This document shows, piece after piece, positions 37,970 through 45,654 of a stretch of 64,000 nucleotides of DNA (position 1 is its first letter; every line of letters begins with the position of its first letter). The translations under genes were made by a program, and so were the position numbers. The DNA is from Bacteroidales bacterium (lineage in GTDB: Bacteria; Bacteroidota; Bacteroidia; Bacteroidales; UBA7332). The notes beneath the pieces were generated by a model, which made no database searches, was not told the origin of the DNA, and worked only from the letters and a program-made list of their open reading frames with translations. Location of the stretch: NCBI GenBank assembly GCA_028687995.1, contig JAQTZA010000010.1, forward strand, positions 1-64,000. Direction: 5' to 3'.

Positions 37970-38818
37970 TCAATATTCAACTATTGGCACATTTGTCCAA
38001 TCTATTTCGTTCATTGCTTCTCCGACAGACTGAAATTGGAAATCTTGCATGAATTTTTCGTATTTTTCGTAGGCACCACTTATCCCATAATAAGATAAAA
38101 AGTATCGCTTTGAAAAAAATCGTTTCTGTTCTTTATCAAAATCACGAATATGAAAGTAAGTCATATTGTAATCAGATTCAAGCATCCAATTCTTTATCAA
38201 AGAATATGGGAAGAATCGAAAAAAACCACCCCCACTAAAAATAAAATTTCTCCCTAAAATTGGATGGTAAGAAATTGGAAATTGCTTCAATTCTAATCCT
38301 TTTGATTTGATGAGAAATGGTGTGGTTTGATTGACAAACTTATTTCCAGATTTACTTGAAACAGGGAATAAAGAACTATCGCAAGTAATCCCTTCTTCCA
38401 TTAATATTTCCAAAGCCCAGTTCCAGCTTCTATTCATCGAAAATGAAGGTGCTCGATACATATCAACCTTTGTTCCAATTAATTGCTGCAAGCTATCAAT
38501 TGCCAATCGTGTATCTTCACGAAAAGCTTTTGTAGTCATTGTATTAATTAAAGTATGCTTATCTGAATGACAACCAATTTCATGACCTCGCGCAACAATT
38601 CTTCTGATTACTTCAGGTGACTCTCTTGCAATAATACCTACACAGTAAAATGTTGCTTTATAATTTTTCTCATCTAATAAGTCTAAAACTCTATCCAAAT
38701 ATCCATTAATGCAGGGTAAATAGTAATCTTTACCACCCTTTGGATATAAATTATACAAGTGCCACTCTTCTATATCGAATGACAAAATATTCATACTATT
38801 TTTAGCAGGTCCTATCAA
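37970..38818 (-). CDS. NodB-type polysaccharide deacetylase
   Basis: A metal-dependent carbohydrate deacetylase (CE4-like), about 282 residues. SFDIEEWH carries the catalytic/metal Asp. GHEIGCHSDKHTL holds the metal-binding His pair (H-x3-H), and MYRAPSFSMN is the conserved motif 3. It resembles the group found in exopolysaccharide loci (PEP-CTERM/XrtA-associated type). Met9 (codon at 38794), giving MNILSFDIEEWH, is a more typical start, so the first eight residues are uncertain. No signal peptide is seen, suggesting action on a cytoplasmic lipid- or nucleotide-linked sugar. Confidence 0.86.
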   Translation of the reverse strand: MIGPAKNSMNILSFDIEEWHLYNLYPKGGKDYYLPCINGYLDRVLDLLDEKNYKATFYCVGIIARESPEVIRRIVARGHEIGCHSDKHTLINTMTTKAFREDTRLAIDSLQQLIGTKVDMYRAPSFSMNRSWNWALEILMEEGITCDSSLFPVSSKSGNKFVNQTTPFLIKSKGLELKQFPISYHPILGRNFIFSGGGFFRFFPYSLIKNWMLESDYNMTYFHIRDFDKEQKRFFSKRYFLSYYGISGAYEKYEKFMQDFQFQSVGEAMNEIDWTNVPIVEY

Positions 38819-38835
38819 AATTGAGATTTTAGTTA

Positions 38836-39585
38836 TTACAACAATGTGTATCCACCATCAATCAGTAGATTAGATCCAGTCACCCATTTAGAGGCATCGG
38901 ATAACAAATAAATAATCCCATGAGCCACTTCCTGAGGTTCTCCATATCTTTTCAACGGGTATTTATTCATATCCTCAGCAAGTTGTTCTTTTGTGACTAA
39001 TTCGTCATGTAAAATATTTGTATTGACCATTCCAGGAGTAACGCAATTCACCCGAATGCCTTTTGGTGCTAAATCCAATGCCATACTCTTGGCAATACCG
39101 TTTATTGCTCCTTTAGATGCAGAATACATCGCATTTCCTAAAACAGTGACATTAACGCCAGAAATTGACGAGACAAAAACCACTGAAGAACTTTTGCCAA
39201 TTTTTTTAGATTTCACCAAACTTTGCGAAAGCATGGTTGCTGCCACAAAATTCACTTGCATGATTGCAGTTAAATCAACTTCATTAACAAACTGAAATGG
39301 CAAAGTATGCGTAAATCCTGCACAATGAACCACACCATCCAAATTTGGTAACGATTCTACTAGGGGAATAATCTCTTTATTCGTCGAAAAATCAACTATT
39401 CTCGACGTATGATTTGTTCCTTCAAGAGAATCTAATGTCTCGTTTAATCGCTGCTCATTTCTCCCACAGACAATTACATTCGCACCCAATTTTGAACACT
39501 CAATAGCAACAGCTTTACCAATTCCTGAAGAGGCTCCAGTCACCAAAATAGTTTTGTTTTCGAGTGTAAAAGGATTGTAGGACAT
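38836..39585 (-). CDS. FabG-like short-chain reductase (cassette B)
   Basis: A 249-residue classical SDR with TGASSGIG (residues 17-24), HCAG at 87-90, and catalytic Ser140-Tyr154-Lys158. It is clearly a paralogue of the SDR at 34123-34869: both start with the pattern NPF.L.NK, share ECSK.GA, and end in SDA.KW.TGS. Its start is 1 nt after the KAS III stop. It is the probable reductase partner of that KAS III. As with its paralogue, a sugar substrate cannot be excluded. Confidence 0.88.
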   Translation of the reverse strand: MSYNPFTLENKTILVTGASSGIGKAVAIECSKLGANVIVCGRNEQRLNETLDSLEGTNHTSRIVDFSTNKEIIPLVESLPNLDGVVHCAGFTHTLPFQFVNEVDLTAIMQVNFVAATMLSQSLVKSKKIGKSSSVVFVSSISGVNVTVLGNAMYSASKGAINGIAKSMALDLAPKGIRVNCVTPGMVNTNILHDELVTKEQLAEDMNKYPLKRYGEPQEVAHGIIYLLSDASKWVTGSNLLIDGGYTLL

Positions 39586-39586
39586 A

Positions 39587-40645
39587 TTATATTTCTACTA
39601 AATTAGAACAAACAATATTTTCCGTTTCAAAATAGACACTTCCCCACGAAAGACCAACACCAAAACCACAAGCAACAATTCTGTTTATTCCATTGGAAAG
39701 TTCTGTAGCTTTCTCGGTAACAAGAGTCAACGGAATGGTTGCAGAACTAGTATTACCAAAATTCTCTAACGAATATGGAACTTTTTCTACTGGAATTTTG
39801 AGCTTCTTTCTTATTTTTTCATTCATAAAAAGATTTGCCTGATGAAAAACAAACAAATCCACATTTTCTTTATCAATCTGGAAATGTTGTGTTAATTTTT
39901 CAATCGAATCAGGCGCATTTGCTATTCCAAACGAGAAAACATCCATTCCATTCAATACCGTATGTAACTTATTCCGTTCAATTCCCTCTTCAATTTTTTC
40001 CAATTCTAATGAATTAGCAGTGAAAGGCGCTCTATACCCTCCCTCAGGAATAATAATAGCATCATATCCACTGCCATCTGTTGAAGTATGGAATAAGAAA
40101 CGAGACTCACTATTTTCTGTATATTCAAATGCTACAGCCGTGCCAGCATCGCCAAAAAGTGGCCAAGTGCTTTTATCGGTAGTAGAACATGATCTCAACG
40201 ATGTGTCGCCAACAAGTAGTAAAGCTTTTCGAAAACTCCCAGATTGCAAAAAAGAGGTCACGACACTTACACCGTAAATCCAACCCGAGCAACCCAATGA
40301 TACATCCATTGCATGACACTCTTGCGAAAGTGCCAGTCGATGTTGAAGAATGCAAGATGTGGCAGGTAAAATATAGTCGGGAGTTTGGGTAACAAAAACC
40401 AGGCAATCAATCTCATCTTTTACCCATCCTAAATCAGCTATTAACTGCTCGGCAGCGTGATAGCACAAATCGGAAGCAGTAGTATTTTCGTCGGCAATTC
40501 TGCGCCGTCTTACTCCTGTAGAAGTCATAAACTTCTCAGCCTCATCATTCTGAAATAACGACAAGTCTTTATTTTCCTCTAAAGTTCTCGGCACACAACC
40601 AGAAATTCCGGAAATCTTTACATTTTTAACTTCAAAAAAAGCCAT
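39587..40645 (-). CDS. Ketoacyl-ACP synthase III (cassette B)
   Basis: A 352-residue KAS III with triad Cys119 (LGCSGWIYG), His268 (VFHQAN) and Asn298 (GNTSS). It overlaps the ACP 2 stop by one base (TAATG) and ends 1 nt before the SDR start, so ACP 2, KAS III and SDR form one coupled block. It is the third KAS III within 6 kb and most similar to the copy at 36243-37304, which suggests an ancient local duplication. Confidence 0.9.
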   Translation of the reverse strand: MAFFEVKNVKISGISGCVPRTLEENKDLSLFQNDEAEKFMTSTGVRRRRIADENTTASDLCYHAAEQLIADLGWVKDEIDCLVFVTQTPDYILPATSCILQHRLALSQECHAMDVSLGCSGWIYGVSVVTSFLQSGSFRKALLLVGDTSLRSCSTTDKSTWPLFGDAGTAVAFEYTENSESRFLFHTSTDGSGYDAIIIPEGGYRAPFTANSLELEKIEEGIERNKLHTVLNGMDVFSFGIANAPDSIEKLTQHFQIDKENVDLFVFHQANLFMNEKIRKKLKIPVEKVPYSLENFGNTSSATIPLTLVTEKATELSNGINRIVACGFGVGLSWGSVYFETENIVCSNLVEI

Positions 40646-40887
40646 TATTGAGCTCTCGCTTTAACTATATTAAAAAGATCATTAATAGTAGATGACTCTC
40701 TTACATCTACTCCTTTTAATCTTACTTTATAAGATTCATCAACCATCGCAATGACAGATAAAGCAACCAAAGATGACCACTCATCTAACTCTTTAAATTT
40801 AGTTTGAGGCGTGAAAACAGCAGCATCAGTTTCATCAAACTGTTCAGCCATTTTTTCTACAAAATCTACTATTTCCATGTTATTCAA
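40645..40887 (-). CDS. Acyl carrier protein with altered DSL motif (cassette B)
   Basis: An 80-residue acyl carrier protein (77 if it starts at Met4). The attachment motif reads WSSL: Ser39 is the phosphopantetheine site, but the preceding Asp of the usual DSL is Ser38. The following helix ALSVIAMVDESYKVRLKG is ACP-like and parallels ACP 1. The replaced Asp normally contacts the pantetheinyl transferase, so recognition may differ. It overlaps KAS III by 1 nt and is 2 nt after the GNAT-like gene. Confidence 0.85.
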   Translation of the reverse strand: MNNMEIVDFVEKMAEQFDETDAAVFTPQTKFKELDEWSSLVALSVIAMVDESYKVRLKGVDVRESSTINDLFNIVKARAQ

Positions 40888-40889
40888 AA

Positions 40890-41867
40890 TTATCTTGCAT
40901 CAAAATTCAATAAACTAAAGTCCCAATTTTCTGGTTTTGAGATAAAATCGTTCAAATCTCGATTATCATTTATTAATAAATCATACGTTAAAGGCAATCT
41001 CTGTGGTTCAAATTTTCGAGGAATTTTGACTAACATATTCTGAAAAAATGAAAGTTCTCCAACAAAAAGTATTATATCAACTTTTTCATTTTTGAGAATA
41101 TAACTAATCAAAGAATTCAACGCCAATAATGAGCGTTTTCCGTTACGTCGAAAATCCATTAAATAGGCCGCATTTAAACCAGCTTCATTCACAATACGAT
41201 AAACACCACTCAACTCTTTAGAATGAAACCTCTTGTAATTCATTCCAAATCGTCTTTCATAGACTTTATCCGTTAAATCTAGACGGATAGCTTTCTCAAT
41301 TTCAAATACATCCCAAATTAAAGAATATAATTTAACGCCAAAGCACCAAAAAATTAAAATAATTCGAAAAATTGCATCTACAAAGATAAATTTCTTTTTC
41401 AGAAATACCTTAGTTAATGCCACCGGAATCGCATAATAGCTCAAATCTTTGAGGTGAATTGAACCTAACAACTTTACAGCGATACCAAAAGAATTCTCAT
41501 TTGAAACGCCATAAGTGAGTACTACACCTTTTGATTTAACGAATTCCTTCAATTCTTCGAGTAAATCTACATAGAGAAAAGCCTCTTTTCGATACGCTTT
41601 CAAAACAAAAGTTCCACCACTTAATCCGAAAATAAATTTTTCATTATTTACCAAATAATGATAGGGGAAAATAGAAGAATGGGCGATAATTTCGTCGTCA
41701 TCATTTCGGCAAATTGCATGAAAAGAATACCCGAATTCATTCGAACAGTAATAATTAATTAAATCAACCGGTTGCTTGTTAAGCGAAAATGACTCATTAA
41801 ACCCAGAAGTTATCTGAGTCCAATCTATTTCATTCAATTCACCGCTTTTGACAACCGATATTTTCAT
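40890..41867 (-). CDS. GNAT-like acyltransferase
   Basis: A 325-residue protein with an N-terminal GNAT-like fold: IIAHSSIFPYHYLV and FIFGLSGGTFVLKAYRKEAFLYVDLLEEL (residues ~60-110) look like strands 4-5 and the acyl-donor-binding turn. The C-terminal half is less typical (hydrophobic helix ~160-185, then LLINDNRDLNDFISKPENWDFSLLNFD). I see no FemAB or MBOAT motif. It is 2 nt before ACP 2, so its donor may be acyl-ACP rather than acetyl-CoA. The acceptor would be an amino sugar or sugar hydroxyl. The assignment to GNAT is good, the substrate is inference. Confidence 0.65.
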   Translation of the reverse strand: MKISVVKSGELNEIDWTQITSGFNESFSLNKQPVDLINYYCSNEFGYSFHAICRNDDDEIIAHSSIFPYHYLVNNEKFIFGLSGGTFVLKAYRKEAFLYVDLLEELKEFVKSKGVVLTYGVSNENSFGIAVKLLGSIHLKDLSYYAIPVALTKVFLKKKFIFVDAIFRIILIFWCFGVKLYSLIWDVFEIEKAIRLDLTDKVYERRFGMNYKRFHSKELSGVYRIVNEAGLNAAYLMDFRRNGKRSLLALNSLISYILKNEKVDIILFVGELSFFQNMLVKIPRKFEPQRLPLTYDLLINDNRDLNDFISKPENWDFSLLNFDAR

Positions 41868-41881
41868 TGTAAATATTGCCG

Positions 41882-42550
41882 TTAATCTTCAATTGTGCGA
41901 ATCACCATAAAAGCCTCTGCTCGCTGAAACCCAACTGTAGCACCTCTAAATTTAGCCAACGCTTCCAATGTTTCTAACGAACGTGGATTTGGGAAAACCC
42001 TTAATTGCCCAGAATAACACTCCATTGCTTTCAGTTTGGCAGAAAGATTGTCCTCAATATTAATAAAATGGGTTGGAATAAATGCATCGTCGCCAAAAGG
42101 TGCGGCCCATTCAGTTTCCGAAAGCGTTTCGTAAGCATAAATCCGCTTCACTGTATAATCGCCAACAGGACGACCTGCAACAATTGCCGCATTGAAAACA
42201 GCATAATGATCGTGATGAATATCTCCACGATGAGGAATAAAAAGGGTATCAATTGAAAGTTTTTTTATCAATCCAGAAATAGCAACCGACATTTCAGCTC
42301 GTGACGTAATATCCAGATTTGGAGCTGGGTAATCAAAGAAAAAAGTCTCTTTAACACCTAATACAGCATGAGATTCTTTTGCCTGCGCTCGTCCTTTTGC
42401 TATACGTTCGTCAGAATAAAGCTTTGCATCGCCACGTGTCATGATCAACGCATAGACACTCTTTCCTTCTTTGGCATATTTATCCATCACACCACCACAA
42501 CCCAGCACTTCATCGTCGGGATGCGGTGCAATTATCAGAATATTTTTCAT
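41882..42550 (-). CDS. PIG-L family N-deacetylase
   Basis: A zinc deacetylase of the PIG-L/LmbE family (222 residues). APHPDDEVLGCGG (residues 8-20) holds the metal-binding His-Asp-Asp and PHRGDIHHDH (~106-115) the other His ligands. Members remove N-acetyl groups from GlcNAc-type sugars, or make bacillithiol. In a glycan operon, a sugar intermediate is the likely substrate, leaving a free amine that could be re-acylated. It is adjacent to the GNAT-like gene (14 nt). Confidence 0.9.
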   Translation of the reverse strand: MKNILIIAPHPDDEVLGCGGVMDKYAKEGKSVYALIMTRGDAKLYSDERIAKGRAQAKESHAVLGVKETFFFDYPAPNLDITSRAEMSVAISGLIKKLSIDTLFIPHRGDIHHDHYAVFNAAIVAGRPVGDYTVKRIYAYETLSETEWAAPFGDDAFIPTHFINIEDNLSAKLKAMECYSGQLRVFPNPRSLETLEALAKFRGATVGFQRAEAFMVIRTIED

Positions 42551-42560
42551 AAATCAATAT

Positions 42561-43247
42561 TTATTTAGGTTGATTTTCCATTACTCTTTTCCAATCGTAT
42601 CCACAGTGCATCAAATAGTCTAAGAAACAAATATTCGACTGAAATCCTTCAAAAAACTGAGGATACTCGAACGGTGTAAAATGCGAATAACGAAGTTCTA
42701 ACCCTCTCTTTGTGAAATTTTCTTCGATTTGATAAGCTTTTGCGCCTGTTCCAGAATAATAAACCGTTGCATCTAAAGCATTACAAATATCAAGCACTTT
42801 TTCTTCGCGTGTTGTCGTAGTTTTTAAATCGGAAGATTTAACAAACTCGGTCGTAAATTCGAATTTGTGGCAAACTGATTCAACAATGGCTTGATTCATT
42901 TCTGCAATATTCGGATAATCAGCCAGTAAAAGTGCAGAAAAATCAGTAAATACTTCCTCAAAAAAGGCAGCTTTTTTGTAGGTATGTTCAATTGTTTTGA
43001 GGTGACTCTTCTTCCAGTTCAACTCATCTCGCGTACGTACCTGATTGATCAAATCTCCCATTTTTTGTTCTACTGGGATTTTCATTCGGAATGGCCCTTG
43101 TGCCATTTTAATGTAATGAAAATTGTGCATCCCCTGAGTTGAATATTGTACATCATCGAGAAATACAAACACATCTGATTGATCAATTTTATAAAAATAT
43201 CCCAACCAAGGCAAATAGTTGGGTTGATGTATAGAGACAATTTTCAT
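42561..43247 (-). CDS. WbqC-family protein
   Basis: A 228-residue protein of the WbqC family (PF08889), recognisable by IHQPNYLPWLGYFYKI (residues 6-21), FVFLDDVQYS and the C-terminal FEGFQSNICFLDYLMHCG pattern. WbqC-like genes are frequent in O-antigen loci, and roles in attaching amino acids or acyl groups to amino sugars have been suggested, but I know of no firm biochemistry. It is followed by the longest gap in this part of the operon (110 nt). Confidence 0.85.
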   Translation of the reverse strand: MKIVSIHQPNYLPWLGYFYKIDQSDVFVFLDDVQYSTQGMHNFHYIKMAQGPFRMKIPVEQKMGDLINQVRTRDELNWKKSHLKTIEHTYKKAAFFEEVFTDFSALLLADYPNIAEMNQAIVESVCHKFEFTTEFVKSSDLKTTTTREEKVLDICNALDATVYYSGTGAKAYQIEENFTKRGLELRYSHFTPFEYPQFFEGFQSNICFLDYLMHCGYDWKRVMENQPK

Positions 43248-43282
43248 GTGTTCACAATTTATTTAATGGGTCATATTGCTTG

Positions 43283-43298
43283 TCCCGACTTGGCGGGA
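43283..43298. other. Small GC-rich hairpin in an operon gap
   Basis: TCCCG and CGGGA pair perfectly around a 6-nt ACTTGG loop inside the 110-nt gap between the WbqC and PglC-like genes. It is markedly more GC-rich than its surroundings. No T-run follows in the direction of transcription, so it is more likely a processing/stability element or a repeat remnant than a terminator. Confidence 0.4.
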
Positions 43299-43357
43299 GA
43301 ACTCGCACATAAACATAAATCTGTTTATCAGAATTTGTTTGTCGTGCTCGTATAATA

Positions 43358-43960
43358 TTACTTTTTATTCTCAATTTTAGTATATACATTATCTGTTTTG
43401 AAGAAAACAAATAATGAAGCGAAAAACAATTGAACATCAAATACGAAAGAAATTTTATCTACATATTCAACATCCATTGGAATTATTTTACTCCAATCAT
43501 TTACTTCTCGTGCACGAACTGCAGCAAAGCCACTTAATCCGGGTTTAACTTCAAATCTTCGTTTTTCAAATTCGTTGTAATCCTCGTATTTTTTGGGATA
43601 AAGAACAACTGGTGGTCGAGGGCCAATAAAGCTCATATCTCCTTTTAAAATATTTATCAACTGTGGAATTTCATCAATACTTGTTTTGCGCACAAAGCTT
43701 CCCATTTTTGTAATCTTCGGATCATTTGCCAACAAGGGCTTTCCAAACATAAAATTATCAGGTCGATTAACCATGGAACGAAACTTCACTATCTTGAAAA
43801 CTTTTCCTTTTTTTCCCAATCGTTCTTGCAAAAAGAAAACTGGTCCCGGAGAATCAATTTTTATCAAAATTGCAATTATAAATAACAAAGGCGATAATAT
43901 GATTAGTGCGAAAAATGCTAGAATCCAATCATATACAGGCTTAATAATATTTACATACAT
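43358..43960 (-). CDS. PglC-like phosphoglycosyltransferase (initiating sugar transferase)
   Basis: A monotopic phosphoglycosyltransferase that moves sugar-1-phosphate from a UDP-sugar to undecaprenyl phosphate and so starts repeat-unit synthesis. At 200 residues it is the minimal PglC size, without the extra membrane domain of WcaJ/WbaP. It has a re-entrant hydrophobic N-terminus (~11-33), DSPGPVFFLQERLG, FKIVKFRSM, and the catalytic Asp96-Glu97 in SIDEIPQL, followed by MSFIGPRPP. With the PglF-, PglE- and PglD-like genes nearby, diNAc-bacillosamine or a related sugar is the probable substrate. Confidence 0.92.
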   Translation of the reverse strand: MYVNIIKPVYDWILAFFALIILSPLLFIIAILIKIDSPGPVFFLQERLGKKGKVFKIVKFRSMVNRPDNFMFGKPLLANDPKITKMGSFVRKTSIDEIPQLINILKGDMSFIGPRPPVVLYPKKYEDYNEFEKRRFEVKPGLSGFAAVRAREVNDWSKIIPMDVEYVDKISFVFDVQLFFASLFVFFKTDNVYTKIENKK

Positions 43961-43962
43961 AA

Positions 43963-45090
43963 TTATTCAACTATAAATTTTGACACATTCGACTCGTCGT
44001 AGTTTTTCGACGTTTTAAGAACATTTTGATGATACTTAACTTGTAAAGACTTATTAACTGACAACTGCAGAATGAAATCAACAATTTCTTCATTCATTCC
44101 AAATCGAAAACATTTACCAATCTCATTGCTTGTTATAATATGAGCAAGTTCAGTATCCTTATTGCATATTCCCAAAATTGGAACTCCGACCGAAAGCAAG
44201 CTGTAGAGCTTACTCGGTAATGCAATACGACCCGCTGAATTACTTAAACTCACCAATGCAAGATTTGCAGAAGCCAATGAATATGGCAACATTTTAGCAT
44301 CCTGCCAAGGCAATAACAGACAGTTTTTAAGCGACAATTCTTCAATTTGTTGAGCAATATTTTTCTTTTGCGAACCCTCTCCAGCAATAACAAAAACTAT
44401 ATCTAATCGGTCTCTCAATAATTCTGCGAAGCGAACCATTACTTCCGCATTTGCTGTTTCGCCTAGATTGCCAGAATACATCACGACAAATTTACCTTGC
44501 AAGCTGTGAGTTGTAAGAAATAAATTTTCTTCTGGTGATATCGGTTTTAGATATGTATTATCTGTCCAAATCGGAATCACTTCAATTTGCTTGCTCGTAT
44601 ATTGGGCTATTGTTTTTGCCATACATTCGCTAAGCGTAATAATTCGTTCAGCTTTAGAATAAACAATTCGATTACAATAGCTCCAAATTTTGTATAAAAT
44701 TGAATTCCGATTCGCATACCCAATCTCTTCTAAAGCATCGGGATACACATCATAAATTAGGGATGTGAATCTTCTTTTAACAAAAACATTTACAAATGTG
44801 GCAATTGGCGGATTCGAAACAATAATAAAGTGTGACTTTCTAAATCGAAACACAACAATAAATGCAATTTGAAATGTAGCAATAATCCAACTCAACATGC
44901 GATGAAGTGTAGTACTTTTGTCGTATTTCTTAATTTTGATAATTTCAATTTCAGAATTTAATGGTTTATTGCGTTCAACTAAACGGCCAGTAACCAAACG
45001 AACACGAAAACCTGCTTGATGATAGGCATTTGCCAAATCAACCATTAGATATCCTGAGTCTTGATTTATGATCGTAATTTCTTTGTTCAA
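43963..45090 (-). CDS. GT4-type glycosyltransferase (WbuB-like)
   Basis: A GT-B glycosyltransferase, 375 residues. The N-terminal acceptor domain includes LANAYHQAGFRVRLVTG and SNPPIATF.N. The C-terminal donor domain has VVMYSGNLGETAN, VFVIAGEGSQK and IALPSKLYSLLSVGVPILGI, the WbuB-type LPSKLY motif that replaces the usual EX7E. It lies 2 nt before the PglC-like gene and may add the second sugar to the lipid-linked acceptor. Donor unknown. Confidence 0.88.
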   Translation of the reverse strand: MNKEITIINQDSGYLMVDLANAYHQAGFRVRLVTGRLVERNKPLNSEIEIIKIKKYDKSTTLHRMLSWIIATFQIAFIVVFRFRKSHFIIVSNPPIATFVNVFVKRRFTSLIYDVYPDALEEIGYANRNSILYKIWSYCNRIVYSKAERIITLSECMAKTIAQYTSKQIEVIPIWTDNTYLKPISPEENLFLTTHSLQGKFVVMYSGNLGETANAEVMVRFAELLRDRLDIVFVIAGEGSQKKNIAQQIEELSLKNCLLLPWQDAKMLPYSLASANLALVSLSNSAGRIALPSKLYSLLSVGVPILGICNKDTELAHIITSNEIGKCFRFGMNEEIVDFILQLSVNKSLQVKYHQNVLKTSKNYDESNVSKFIVE

Positions 45091-45115
45091 CTTTTTATAA
45101 TTTTTCGAGTGAAAA

Positions 45116-45649
45116 TCAAGCTTCCCCTCTATAACCTACTGTTTTTTTAATTAATTTGGCAGGATTTCCTCCAACCATCGATTGTGAATCGACATCCTTT
45201 ATCACCACTGCTCTTGCGGCTACAATAGAGTTATCGCCTACAGTTACATTAGGGCCAATAAATGCGTCTGCTGCAATCCAAACCTTATTGCCTATCGTTA
45301 ACCCTGTTCTCTTCAAAACAAATCCAGGATGAGTGATATCGTGAGTTCCACCACACAAATGGGCATTTTGCGAAATAATAGTCTGCTTACCAATTTTTAT
45401 CATGCCAAGATTATAAACTTTTACATTCCAAGCAATGACAGATTTGTCGCCAACCTCCAAAAGCCAAGGAAAGGTGATATCGACCGAAGGGAAAATCTGC
45501 ACACCTTTTCCAATTTTTGCACCCATTAATCTTAGGAGAAAATTACGCCACGAATAAAACAAACGAGGAGATAATCTAAAAAGAGTTGGTTGCACAACAC
45601 CCCAAATGATTCGTAATAAAATCTCTTTTTTTGAGTAATATCTTGACAT
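45116..45649 (-). CDS. WcaF-like hexapeptide acetyltransferase
   Basis: A trimeric acetyl-CoA-dependent O-acetyltransferase of the colanic-acid WcaF type, 177 residues. WGVVQPTLFRLSPRLFYSWRNFLLRLMGAKIG is the typical N-terminal helix region. Hexapeptide repeats cover ~60-160, with the likely catalytic His in LCGGTHDITHPGF and the end IGPNVTVGDNSIVAARAVV ... GGNPAKLIK. It probably acetylates a sugar hydroxyl of the repeat unit. Confidence 0.88.
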   Translation of the reverse strand: MSRYYSKKEILLRIIWGVVQPTLFRLSPRLFYSWRNFLLRLMGAKIGKGVQIFPSVDITFPWLLEVGDKSVIAWNVKVYNLGMIKIGKQTIISQNAHLCGGTHDITHPGFVLKRTGLTIGNKVWIAADAFIGPNVTVGDNSIVAARAVVIKDVDSQSMVGGNPAKLIKKTVGYRGEA

Positions 45650-45654
45650 AACCT

